DNA from: Paenibacillus sp. HGH0039
GTDB taxonomy: Bacteria; Bacillota; Bacilli; Paenibacillales; NBRC-103111
DNA: 64,000 nt
Direction of reading: 5' to 3'
Assembly: GCF_000411255.1 (NCBI RefSeq)
Contig: NZ_KE150413.1
Coordinates: 223,131 to 287,130 of the forward strand
The position numbers were made by a program, and so were the translations under genes. Each line of letters opens with the position of its first letter. Within the stretch, counting starts at the first letter, position 1. Below are positions 1 to 7,402 of the stretch, piece after piece. Under the pieces are notes generated by a model. The model was not told the DNA's origin. It did no database searches and saw only the letters and a program-made list of their open reading frames with translations.

Positions 1-2
1 AG

Positions 3-392
3 CATGATGTGAACGGATTCCTGCTGAGCGTGGCGGCCAAAAAGATGAACGCGCCTTCGCTAGAGCTTTTTTTCAGGGCCATTCTTTGTAACTGGCTCGT
101 GTGTCTGGCCTTTTTTATTCCGATGTCGCTCAAAGGGGACGGGGCGAAGCTGTTCGCCATGATGCTGTTTGTGTTCTGTTTTTTCATTTCCGGTTACGAG
201 CACAGCATTGCCAATATGTGTACGTTCGCGATTGCGCTGGTGGTGGAGCATCCGGATACGATTTCGTGGGGCGGAGTTCTCCATAATCTGATCCCGGTGA
301 CGTTCGGCAATCTTATCGGGGGCGGTGTTCTGATGGCGGTTATGTATCATTACGTGAACAAACCGTTTATGGACGAGCACGAAGAAGCTTAG
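3..392 (+). CDS. Formate/nitrite transporter family protein, C-terminal part (cut by window edge)
   Basis: This is the last 129 codons of a membrane channel of the FNT family (FocA/NirC), which moves formate or nitrite across the cytoplasmic membrane. The frame is open to the left edge, so the start lies outside the window; the GTG at 9 is internal. Visible family features are the LCNWLVCLA stretch, the SGYEHSIANM segment with the conserved histidine region of the pore, and the closing N-L-I-G-G-G helix followed by a short charged tail. Several hydrophobic helices are present. Whether the substrate is formate or nitrite cannot be read from this fragment. Confidence 0.85.
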   Translation, partial: HDVNGFLLSVAAKKMNAPSLELFFRAILCNWLVCLAFFIPMSLKGDGAKLFAMMLFVFCFFISGYEHSIANMCTFAIALVVEHPDTISWGGVLHNLIPVTFGNLIGGGVLMAVMYHYVNKPFMDEHEEA

Positions 393-704
393 CGGTGAAA
401 AACAGGCCACTGGGCGGCCCGCCTTCATGCGCGGGCTCGTCGGAGCCCGGGCCCGTCACCGTCATGGGGCGCCTTACCGCGGGTTAGGGCCTGCCGCCTC
501 GTCGCAAGCCGGGGCGGGTGTCCGGAGCAGCGCCTCATCGCAAGCCCGGGGCTGATGCCCGGGCTCTTATACGTCGGCTGTCTCCGGCGCTTTACCGGGG
601 CTCATCCCGCTTTGGCGGGAGAGAGCCCTTTTTGGCGCGGCTGTACTGGCCGCGCCGAGAGAGCCTGCACGAGCCGGGAAGACGAACTCGGCCCGCCCGC
701 GCAA
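393..704. other. GC-rich intergenic stretch with small hairpins and a direct repeat
   Basis: No credible gene is seen on either strand. The stretch holds short GC-rich hairpins (432-449 and 543-565) and an imperfect direct repeat of about 20 bases (near 496-515 and 532-552, period 36) sharing CTCGTCGCAAGCC or CTCATCGCAAGCC. It may be decayed sequence. None of the hairpins has a T-run that would mark a clear terminator. Confidence 0.5.
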
Positions 705-740
705 AAACCTCCTTAACCGGCTAAACGGTTAAGGAGGTTT
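705..740. terminator. Perfect 15-bp inverted repeat, possible bidirectional terminator
   Basis: Arms 705-719 and 726-740 are exactly complementary, with a 6-base loop. A-rich and T-rich ends on both sides suit a terminator readable from either strand, between the FNT gene (+) and the SDR gene (-). Confidence 0.6.
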
Positions 741-751
741 AAGGTTAACTG

Positions 752-792
752 AACCGGATTGATATTTCCTGTCAGGAAATATCAATCCGGTT
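752..792. terminator. Perfect 20-bp palindrome with single-base centre
   Basis: Arms 752-771 and 773-792 are exactly complementary around one T. The palindrome begins 15 bases beyond the SDR stop codon, so it probably ends that transcript. It has no long T-run, so it could also be a recombination- or protein-binding palindrome. Confidence 0.5.
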
Positions 793-807
793 AATAAGTG
801 CGGCGCG

Positions 808-1551
808 TTACTGAGCGGTGTATCCGCCGTCCACGAGCAGCGTGGTGCCGGTCACGAAGGAGGCGTCGTCGCTGGCGAGGAACAGCACGGCTTTCGCGAC
901 CTCTTCCGGCTTGCCGAGACGTCCCATCGGATGCAGGGCCGTGAGGTGGTCCGTGATGGCCTGGGTGCGTCCGGCGATCAGCGGCGTGTCGATGTAGCCG
1001 GGACATACGGCGTTCACGCGGATGCCGTGCTGTGCATAGTCGATGCCCAGCGTTTGCGTGAGCAGCTTCACGCCGCCTTTCGCGGAAGCGTACGCGGTGA
1101 CGCCGGCTTTGCCGACGTGGCTGTGGATGGAGCCGCAGTTGACGATCGCGCCGCCGGTTCCTTGGGCGAGCATCTGCTCCAGCGCGTATTTGTCGCTGAG
1201 GAACACGCCCGACAGGTTGATGTCGATGGTCTTCTGCCAGGCTTCCCAGCTCAGCTTGTCGGCCGGGCCGTCTTTGGCAATGCCCGCATTGGCAAATAAA
1301 ATATCCAGCTTGCCGTATTGTTTGACCGTTTCGGCAACCATATGTTTAACGTCGTCTTCCTTGGTGACGTCGGTTTTGACGAACAGGGCTTCGCGGCCCT
1401 CGGCTTTCAACTCGTCCGCTACGGTCTGACCGCGGTCGGAAAAGTCCGCGATTACGACTTTGGCGCCTTCCTGGGCGAACAGGCGGACCGTCGCTTCCCC
1501 GATTCCGCTGGCGCCGCCGGTTACGATGGCTACTTTGTCCGTAAATCTCAT
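808..1551 (-). CDS. SDR family NAD(P)-dependent oxidoreductase
   Basis: This 247-residue classical short-chain dehydrogenase/reductase is of the FabG / glucose-1-dehydrogenase type. The cofactor motif TGGASGIG is at residues 11-18, NAG at 88-90, and the catalytic Ser141, Tyr154 and Lys158 (Y-A-S-A-K) are all in place. It ends with the usual TGTTLLVDGGYTAQ. It should be a soluble tetrameric enzyme reducing a carbonyl or oxidising an alcohol; the substrate is not evident. It is divergent from the LysR gene at 1736, the usual arrangement for a regulator and its target. The start at 1551 fits the family's N-terminus. Confidence 0.9.
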   Translation of the reverse strand: MRFTDKVAIVTGGASGIGEATVRLFAQEGAKVVIADFSDRGQTVADELKAEGREALFVKTDVTKEDDVKHMVAETVKQYGKLDILFANAGIAKDGPADKLSWEAWQKTIDINLSGVFLSDKYALEQMLAQGTGGAIVNCGSIHSHVGKAGVTAYASAKGGVKLLTQTLGIDYAQHGIRVNAVCPGYIDTPLIAGRTQAITDHLTALHPMGRLGKPEEVAKAVLFLASDDASFVTGTTLLVDGGYTAQ

Positions 1552-1703
1552 GAGGCATCTCTCCGTTTCTCAAGTAGGGTGAACGGTCGTTACGGCCGTT
1601 ATGGCTCTGTAATCCAGGTCCTGCCATAGGGCAAGTCCTCATCATCTTGCTTTTATTGTATCGCTTTTATTCCTATAGAACTATTTAAACTTAGTAAGCT
1701 ATA

Positions 1704-1720
1704 CTTAAGCTGTGCTTAAG
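1704..1720. promoter_or_regulatory. Perfect 7-3-7 inverted repeat, candidate LysR operator
   Basis: CTTAAGC-tgt-GCTTAAG lies in the space between the divergent SDR and LysR genes, ending just before the LysR ribosome binding site (GAAGGGGG, 1721-1728). A LysR protein binding here could control both genes. This is inferred from position and symmetry only. Confidence 0.45.
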
Positions 1721-1735
1721 GAAGGGGGCGGAATT

Positions 1736-2638
1736 TTGCATCTGGAGCAGCTGGAATACATCGTCGAAGTGGCAAAAACGGGATCGATCACTAGCGCCGC
1801 ACGCAATCTGCACGTGTCCTTGTCCGCGGTCAGCCAGTCCATCGCTCATCTGGAAGGCGAACTCGGAGTCGTTCTGTTCGTGCGCTCGCGGATGGGCGCG
1901 GTTCCGACAGCCGAAGGCAAGGTAATCATCCGTAAGGCGTTCGAAGTGCTTGGCAAGCTGGACGAGCTCAAAGAAGCCGCGCGGGGCTGGGGCGAGACGC
2001 TGAGCGGGGAACTGCGCATTGGCACTATTCCGGGGCCGATGTCCCTTCTGGTCGATGCCGTCGCGGGGTTCAAGAAAGATTACCCGCTTGTGCGGATGGA
2101 AATCGCGGAGAAAGGCTCGCAGGAAATTCTCGATGATATCCGCCATAACCGGCTGGACATCGGGTTTATCATTTTGTTCGAGAGTCTGCTCAAAAAAAGC
2201 GAGGGCTTGACCTTCGAACGGCTGCTGGAAGGAAAGATGGTCGTGGGCATGAGCGATAAGTCTCCGCTGGCTTACCGGGGGGCCGTCACGCCCGAAATGC
2301 TCCGCACCCAGCCTGTCGTGCTGTATAACGACGAGTACGTGCGGTGGTTTATGAACCGGTTCGCCGCGGAGCACGGCGAGATGGACATTTTATTCACGAC
2401 CAACAACACGGACGCCATCCGCAAGGCGGTGGAAGAACAGAATGCGGTAACCGTGGGGATGGATTATTCTTTCCGGCGGGAATGGGCTTCCTTGTCCACG
2501 GAAGTCAACATGATGACGGCGGAACTGGAGTTCAAGGCGGGGCAGCCGGTTTACCTGGGCTGGGTACGTTCGGAAGGGCGTCATTTCCCGCGGGTTTCCA
2601 AGACGTTTGTGGAGCGGCTCAGAAGCGGACTCCAGTAG
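1736..2638 (+). CDS. LysR family transcriptional regulator
   Basis: This is a 300-residue regulator with an N-terminal winged helix-turn-helix (LEQLEYIVEVAKTGSITSAARNLHVSLSAVSQSI) and a C-terminal periplasmic-binding-protein-like effector domain. I chose the TTG at 1736 because GAAGGGGG lies 7 bases upstream and the family normally starts one or two residues before LEQL. The upstream in-frame GTG at 1712 falls inside the inverted repeat at 1704-1720 and has no ribosome site. It probably controls the divergent SDR gene. The effector is unknown. Confidence 0.88.
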   Translation: MHLEQLEYIVEVAKTGSITSAARNLHVSLSAVSQSIAHLEGELGVVLFVRSRMGAVPTAEGKVIIRKAFEVLGKLDELKEAARGWGETLSGELRIGTIPGPMSLLVDAVAGFKKDYPLVRMEIAEKGSQEILDDIRHNRLDIGFIILFESLLKKSEGLTFERLLEGKMVVGMSDKSPLAYRGAVTPEMLRTQPVVLYNDEYVRWFMNRFAAEHGEMDILFTTNNTDAIRKAVEEQNAVTVGMDYSFRREWASLSTEVNMMTAELEFKAGQPVYLGWVRSEGRHFPRVSKTFVERLRSGLQ

Positions 2639-2860
2639 GTTTACGGCTCGCCTTGCGTCCGTACCCGCGGGATTCTCGGCAGGATAGGGGAGGATACCGG
2701 AGGATGTTTCCGAACGTCACGGCTCAGTAAGGCTCTTCGGGGGTGAGCGCGGGTGAGCCTGCGTCAGGGGGGCTGAGTCCGTTTTCCAAAACCGGCTTCC
2801 TTCTTTATACTTATAAGAGTGTTTTACACACGAAATAAACGAACCGGGAGTTGACTTGGA

Positions 2861-3031
2861 TTGACGTATGCGGAAATGTTGGGACGGCGCAGTGAAATTT
2901 TAAAGCGTACCATCGGAGACATGATTGCAAAAGACAATACGAAAGGTCTCGGTATGCAAGAAAGCAGCTTTCTGAGAAACATGATTAAAGAGCTGCATCA
3001 GAACGAATATGAACTTCAAAGAAACTCGTAA
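2861..3031 (+). CDS. Small conserved-looking protein of unknown function (56 residues)
   Basis: A 57-codon frame starts at TTG 2861, behind GGGAG at 2846-2850, and runs to TAA at 3029-3031. The product is charged and helical, starting TYAEMLGRR and ending with ELHQNEYELQRNS; it has no membrane segment or cysteine. A well-formed terminator follows directly at 3074-3106, so this looks like a complete monocistronic gene. I do not recognise the family. The start is uncertain: ATG 2876 is the next in-frame choice. Confidence 0.55.
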   Translation: MTYAEMLGRRSEILKRTIGDMIAKDNTKGLGMQESSFLRNMIKELHQNEYELQRNS

Positions 3032-3073
3032 ATCTTCCTGAAGCCCTTGAAATTACCTATAAAGGAGAGGAAG

Positions 3074-3107
3074 ACACCAAGCCCGCTTCCGGGACTTGGT
3101 GTTTTTC
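3074..3107 (+). terminator. Rho-independent terminator of the small gene
   Basis: ACACCAAG...CTTGGTGT with an inner CCCG/CGGG pair, followed by TTTTTCTC. It closes the 2861-3031 gene and lies upstream of the next start, which argues against starting the HPP-like protein earlier than 3131. Confidence 0.8.
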
Positions 3108-3130
3108 TCTTGAGAAAGGAACCGTCCGTC

Positions 3131-3610
3131 ATGAATGTGAAAATAATCGGTGTAGCGCTCTACATCATGCTCATCTACGGGATTTCGAAGCACTACCCGG
3201 CTATGCACGGACTGTTTTTTCCGGCGCTAGGCGCTTTCAGCTTTTTGTTTATTTCCCGCCCGTTCACCGCGAAGGCCATGAGATCTATCTCGGCGGGTGC
3301 GGTGCTGGCCTCGGTCGTCGGCACTCTGATTTACCACCTCATTCCCGGCATCTTCGCGCTCTTCGTCAATACGCTGATCATCATCTGGCTAAATAGGGCC
3401 AAGTGGAACGCGCCGCCGATTCTCGCCGTTTCGCTGATCCCTTTCTTTACGGTGACTCCCCGCATCTGGGATATTCCGCTCGCGGTCGCCGTGTCCCTGG
3501 CAGGACTGACGGCAACGCTGCTGGCGGCCGAGTTCGTTCACATGCGGCTGCCGGCCTTTTTCCGCGGTGGGAGCAAGCTTGCGCCCGGTTCGGAAGAGGC
3601 CGCGGGGTAA
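3131..3610 (+). CDS. HPP family-like integral membrane protein
   Basis: This is a 159-residue protein with about four hydrophobic helices. It contains FFPALGAF near residue 30 and APPILAVSLIPFF near residue 98, resembling the P-x-G-A and P-P-x-x-A-x-x-L-x-P motifs of HPP proteins, some of which have been linked to nitrite transport. The start is ATG 3131 behind GAAAGGA. An earlier in-frame start at 3047 would run through the terminator at 3074-3107. Family assignment is by eye and moderate; function unproven. Confidence 0.55.
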   Translation: MNVKIIGVALYIMLIYGISKHYPAMHGLFFPALGAFSFLFISRPFTAKAMRSISAGAVLASVVGTLIYHLIPGIFALFVNTLIIIWLNRAKWNAPPILAVSLIPFFTVTPRIWDIPLAVAVSLAGLTATLLAAEFVHMRLPAFFRGGSKLAPGSEEAAG

Positions 3611-3735
3611 CGGCTGACCGGAGGCAGGACCGGAAACCCAAGAGGAATACCGGCCCGAACGTGTACCCAGACGCGCCCGAATCCGCAAATTGAATAAGCA
3701 GGCGCTCTTTTCGAAAGCCGCCCGCCGACGAAACA

Positions 3736-3771
3736 AAGACTCCCGCTTTTTACGGCCGGGCGTCTTTTTTT
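3736..3771 (+). terminator. Terminator after the HPP-like gene
   Basis: AAGAC-CCCG stem pairing with CGGG-GTCTT around an 11-base loop and one internal mismatch, followed by TTTTTTT. Confidence 0.75.
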
Positions 3772-3972
3772 GTGCCGCTTTTATTCGGTTATCATTCGGC
3801 GTAAGCGAATCATAAAATGTGAAAACGGTTTAAAAGAACGCCTGCGTATTGTCTTAACTGTCAGGAACGTATTAAGGAAAAAATAGACGCAATAGAGAAG
3901 TTAAACAAAGTGTATTGCTCACAACCGTTATGTTGCAATATTACAAAAAGGAGGAGACAAATTGATAAGTTC

Positions 3973-4004
3973 AACGGGCTAACAATAGGGTCAGCCCGTT
4001 TTTC
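3973..4004 (+). terminator. Plus-strand terminator overlapping the 3' end of a minus-strand small gene
   Basis: AACGGGCT (3973-3980) pairs perfectly with AGCCCGTT (3993-4000), then TTTTC. The right arm lies in the last codons of the 58-residue gene on the opposite strand. A plus-strand RNA ending here would be antisense to that gene's 3' end. Confidence 0.75.
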
Positions 4005-4167
4005 TAAAAACTTCTTTAATTGAACTAAATATTTTTATTATTATTATAGAAAAAACTTGAAAGAAGTCACTTAGATATTTTTTAACTAGGAACCCTACCA
4101 AAGTAAAGAATAGTGAAATAACTAGTATAAAAACAAATAGTTTTAGTCCTGTTTCTATGAATTCCAT
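3991..4167 (-). CDS. Small single-span membrane peptide (58 residues), unknown
   Basis: A complete 59-codon frame runs from ATG at 4167 to TGA at 3991. An ideal ribosome site AAAAGGAGGTG lies 12 bases upstream, and a TATAAT -10 box (4197-4202, reverse strand) would place transcription start right before it. The product begins MEFIETGLKLF, has one transmembrane helix of about 20 residues (roughly 8-28), then a Lys/aromatic-rich second half containing I-I-I-I. Base composition is strongly AT-rich compared with the neighbours, suggesting acquisition. Size and topology resemble type I toxins or other small stress membrane peptides, but no family is recognised. Confidence 0.6.
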   Translation of the reverse strand: MEFIETGLKLFVFILVISLFFTLVGFLVKKYLSDFFQVFSIIIIKIFSSIKEVFRKTG

Positions 4168-4196
4168 TTAGATACAGCACCTCCTTTTCAACTATC

Positions 4197-4202
4197 ATTA
4201 TA
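4197..4202 (-). promoter_or_regulatory. -10 box (TATAAT) of the small membrane peptide gene
   Basis: A perfect TATAAT on the reverse strand lies 6 bases before the ribosome site of the 58-residue gene, giving a leader of about 23 bases. No good -35 box is seen at 17 bases. Confidence 0.5.
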
Positions 4203-4292
4203 TACTTAACACCCACAATGCATTTAGTCGAATGTCTAGCCTTTCTTTGAATCACGTCTTCATCTTAGGTCTTATAGTTTGTGTAACCTTCA

Positions 4293-4330
4293 GTCGTGCA
4301 GCGCTAATAACGCTGCACGACTTTTCTTTT
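4293..4330 (+). terminator. Perfect 11-bp terminator with no gene upstream
   Basis: GTCGTGCAGCG (4293-4303) and CGCTGCACGAC (4311-4321) pair exactly, followed by TTTCTTTT. No plus-strand reading frame precedes it in the 290 bases since the previous terminator, so it may end a small untranslated RNA. The region 4170-4290 otherwise holds only the upstream region of the minus-strand peptide gene. Confidence 0.75.
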
Positions 4331-4515
4331 GGCGTAGCACTAACATTTTAACCGTTGTATACGCTAGCGTTAGCTCACATGAATTATCGGCGCTTCGGAT
4401 GAGTTTAGGTTACATCCCGCTTAAAATAAAAAAATCTGAATCTCTCTCAATTAAGCCTTTAACCTATCAAGTGTTTATTGGTACTGTTTTCGGAGAAAAA
4501 TTTTTAAGTTCCCTA

Positions 4516-4544
4516 TTTACAGAACCGAAAAATCCTCCTATAAT
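4516..4544 (+). promoter_or_regulatory. Sigma-A promoter of the peptide importer operon
   Basis: TTTACA (4516-4521), a 17-base spacer, then TATAAT (4539-4544), about 90 bases before the binding-protein start. Confidence 0.75.
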
Positions 4545-4633
4545 GGCGATAAGATTAATTCCTACTTTACCAATGGGATATTAAGAATTTGGCATTCGGA
4601 TGGGATGCAGCTGAAAAACGGGGAGGAACTATC

Positions 4634-6358
4634 ATGAAAAAAAGAGCTTCATACGCGGTTAGTCTGATTTTGGCAGCTTCACTGGCCTTGTCGGCTTGCA
4701 GCAGCTCCGGGACACCTGGCGCATCGGAAGCGCCGAAAACGGACGAGCAGGCCAAACAGCAGACGGGTGCGGATCAATTTATTGCCGCAACCGATAAATC
4801 CAAGTCGCCGGCCGCCGCTACCGCAAGGAAGGATACGGTCGTGGTTACGCTCACGGAACCCGGCGGAGTGTTCAATCCTTATTTCTATCACAACGGCTAT
4901 GACGGCAATGTAACCTCGGTCATGTTCTCGCCGCTGGTCGACATCGACGAAACCGGTAAGCCGATCCCGGCTTTGGCCGAGAAATGGGACATCTCCCAGG
5001 ACGGGCTGAAGTATACGTTCCATCTTAGAAAAGACCTTAAATTCAGCGACGGTTCCCCGCTGACCGCGGATGACGTAGCGTTCACCCTGAGCGTGCTCTA
5101 CGACAAAGCTTACGACGGCGAAACGGATATTACGGAAACGGCCGTTAAAGGCGGTCAGGCTTATAAAGAGGGCAAAGCCTCCACAATCGAAGGCATCAAG
5201 GTTATCGATCCGCAAACGATCGAAATCACGACGGAGAAAGCTAACGCCAGAGCGCTTCAACTGCTGGGCGGCCAGGTTCTTTCCAAAGCCTACTACGGCA
5301 AAAACTACACGCCGGGCAATCTCGAATATATAAAAACGCTCCATACCAAGCCGGTAGGAACGGGCCCGTACAAACTGGAGAAATTCATTCCGGGACAGGA
5401 AGTCCGCTTTATCGCGAACGAAAACTACTTCGGCGGCAAGCCGTCCGTGGAACATTTTATTTATAAAACGACCTCCGGTGACGCGACGCAATTCTTCCAG
5501 ACCGGAGAAGTGGATTACAGCGCTTATCCGGCCAACGACGACAGCCTGGAGCTTCTCAAAGGTCTCGGCTACGCGAACGTAAACATTTATACTTCTACGG
5601 CTTACAGCTTTATCAAGTTCAACCACAGCAAGCCGATTTTTAAAGACAAAAACGTCCGCCAGGCGTTTATTTACGGCCTCGACCGCGAGAAAATCGTCGC
5701 AGCCGCCTACCAGGGCTACGGTCAGGTAGCGAACGTGCCGATTTCTCCCGCTTCCTGGGCTTATACCGAAGAAGGCGTCAATACGTTCAAGTTCAATCAG
5801 GAAAAAGCGAAGAAGCTTCTCGATGATGCGGGCTGGAAACCGGGAGCTGACGGCATTCGGGAGAAAGACGGAGCGAAGCTGGTCGTCCATTACTTCACGA
5901 CGAAAGGCCCGCTCAGCGACGTGCTCGTTCCGATTGCCAAAGAAAATTACAAGGACATCGGCATCCAGCTCGAAACGGAACTGATGGACTATAACGCCCT
6001 GCTGGCGAGAACAAGCAAAGGCGATCACGATCTGGCTTCCTTCTCGACCACGCTGCTGCCCGATCCGTCCGACGGTGTTATCAGCTTCTATTCCAAGAAC
6101 AAAAGCAGCTTCACCGATACGAACGGCTATGCGAATCCGAAAGTGGATGAGCTGATTGAGAAAGGAATCTCTTCCTTTGACATCGAGCAGAGAAAAGCGA
6201 CTTATAAAGAGCTGTACAAGGAACTGTCCGACGATCCGCCGTACATTCTGCTGACGTACCGGAAAATCATTTCCGCGCACAACGCGAGAATCGAAGGCTT
6301 CAAACCGAACGGCTACACGGGCATTTCCTCCAGCCTGCCTAAGCTGAAGATCGAGTAG
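4634..6358 (+). CDS. Peptide/nickel-type ABC transporter substrate-binding lipoprotein
   Basis: This 574-residue family-5 extracellular solute-binding protein captures oligopeptides (or a metal complex) outside the membrane. It has a lipoprotein signal peptide ending L-A-L-S-A-C, then a Ser/Ala/Gln-rich linker, then the SBP_bac_5 fold with the typical PALAEKWDISQDGLKYTFHL and FSDGSPLTADDVAFTL segments. The start ATG 4634 lies behind GGGGAGGA; an earlier in-frame start has no ribosome site. It is the first gene of a five-gene importer operon with a promoter at 4516-4544. The substrate cannot be told from sequence alone. Confidence 0.93.
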   Translation: MKKRASYAVSLILAASLALSACSSSGTPGASEAPKTDEQAKQQTGADQFIAATDKSKSPAAATARKDTVVVTLTEPGGVFNPYFYHNGYDGNVTSVMFSPLVDIDETGKPIPALAEKWDISQDGLKYTFHLRKDLKFSDGSPLTADDVAFTLSVLYDKAYDGETDITETAVKGGQAYKEGKASTIEGIKVIDPQTIEITTEKANARALQLLGGQVLSKAYYGKNYTPGNLEYIKTLHTKPVGTGPYKLEKFIPGQEVRFIANENYFGGKPSVEHFIYKTTSGDATQFFQTGEVDYSAYPANDDSLELLKGLGYANVNIYTSTAYSFIKFNHSKPIFKDKNVRQAFIYGLDREKIVAAAYQGYGQVANVPISPASWAYTEEGVNTFKFNQEKAKKLLDDAGWKPGADGIREKDGAKLVVHYFTTKGPLSDVLVPIAKENYKDIGIQLETELMDYNALLARTSKGDHDLASFSTTLLPDPSDGVISFYSKNKSSFTDTNGYANPKVDELIEKGISSFDIEQRKATYKELYKELSDDPPYILLTYRKIISAHNARIEGFKPNGYTGISSSLPKLKIE

Positions 6359-6390
6359 TCTTTTCTATCCTATCAATAGCGGAAAGAGTC

Positions 6391-6420
6391 ATGCCCAGCT
6401 TACAGGCTGGGCATCTTTCT
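6391..6420 (+). terminator. Intercistronic hairpin between binding protein and permease
   Basis: ATGCCCAGC (6391-6399) pairs with GCTGGGCAT (6406-6414), followed by CTTTCTT. This probably acts as a partial terminator or 3' stabiliser, so that the binding protein is made in excess over the membrane components. Confidence 0.6.
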
Positions 6421-6433
6421 TGGGAGGTACACA

Positions 6434-7390
6434 ATGAAGTCTTACGTAATCAAACGATTGATTTATATGCTGATCACCCTGATCGGGGCATCCATGCTCA
6501 TTTTTATGCTGTATGCGCTGACGCCCGGCGACTTCGTCGATTCCAATCCGAAGCTGTCCATGGAGCGCAAAATCGAGCTGAAAGAGCTGTACGGGCTGGA
6601 TAAGCCGGTCGTCGAGCGTTATTTTATTTGGCTGGGCAATCTGCTCAAGGGCGATCTGGGCTTCTCGCTGCAGTACCAGCAGTCGGTGACCTCGCTGGTC
6701 GTCAACTTTATCGGCAACTCCTTTCTGATCGCGTTCACCTCGATGATTTTCACGTGGCTGATCGCGATAGCGATCGGGGTTTTCTCGGCTACGAAGCAGT
6801 ATTCCTGGTTTGACGCCCTGATTACGTTTCTGGTCTTCGCCGCCATGTCGCTTCCGGCCTTCTTCGTGGGGCTGCTCATTATTAAGCTGCTCGCGGTCGA
6901 CCTCGGCTGGTTTCCGCCGGGAGGCAAAACCACGACCGGCAGCACGTCGACCGGTCTGGCTTACGCATGGGAGGTCGTTCGACACATGGCTCTGCCGGTT
7001 GCCGTATTGACGATGCTGAGCGTCGGATCGCTGACCCGGTATTTCCGGACGAATCTGCTGGAGGTCATCAAGCAGGATTTTATCCGGACCGCAAGAGCCA
7101 AGGGGCTCAAGGAGAAGACGGTCGTATACAAGCACGCGCTGCGCAATGCGCTGCTGCCCGCCATCACTCTGCTCGGCTTCGAGATCCCTTCCTTGTTCGG
7201 AGGAGCGATCATCACGGAGAAAATCTTTAACTGGCCGGGGATCGGGCAGGTGTACATGCAGGCTTTTTCCGTACGGGATTATCCGGTCCTGATGGGGTTC
7301 ACGATCTTTATCGCGACCTTGACCGTGATCAGCAACCTGATCGCCGATCTGCTCTACCGCGTGGCGGACCCGCGCGTAAGATTGAAATAG
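6434..7390 (+). CDS. Peptide ABC transporter permease (DppB/OppB type)
   Basis: This 318-residue inner-membrane permease has six predicted helices. The start MKSYVIKRLIYMLITLIGASMLIF is typical of the B-type subunit, and the cytoplasmic EAA loop lies near residues 217-250 (FIRTARAKGLKEKTVVYKHALRNALLP), which docks the ATPases. It starts at ATG 6434 behind GGGAGG. It forms a heterodimer with the permease encoded 12 bases downstream. Confidence 0.93.
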   Translation: MKSYVIKRLIYMLITLIGASMLIFMLYALTPGDFVDSNPKLSMERKIELKELYGLDKPVVERYFIWLGNLLKGDLGFSLQYQQSVTSLVVNFIGNSFLIAFTSMIFTWLIAIAIGVFSATKQYSWFDALITFLVFAAMSLPAFFVGLLIIKLLAVDLGWFPPGGKTTTGSTSTGLAYAWEVVRHMALPVAVLTMLSVGSLTRYFRTNLLEVIKQDFIRTARAKGLKEKTVVYKHALRNALLPAITLLGFEIPSLFGGAIITEKIFNWPGIGQVYMQAFSVRDYPVLMGFTIFIATLTVISNLIADLLYRVADPRVRLK

Positions 7391-7402
7391 GAGGGCTCTT
7401 GC

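Noticed and set aside
3820-4020. Cysteine-containing plus-strand frame
   Set aside because: Open from an in-frame TGA onward but without ATG, GTG or TTG start, and it overlaps the well-formed minus-strand peptide gene.
4279-4584. 101-codon plus-strand open frame
   Set aside because: It runs straight through the strong terminator at 4293-4330 and the importer promoter at 4516-4544, and has no ribosome site.
4679-6280. 533-codon minus-strand frame
   Set aside because: Shadow of the peptide-binding lipoprotein gene; Arg/Val/Phe-rich translation with no motif.
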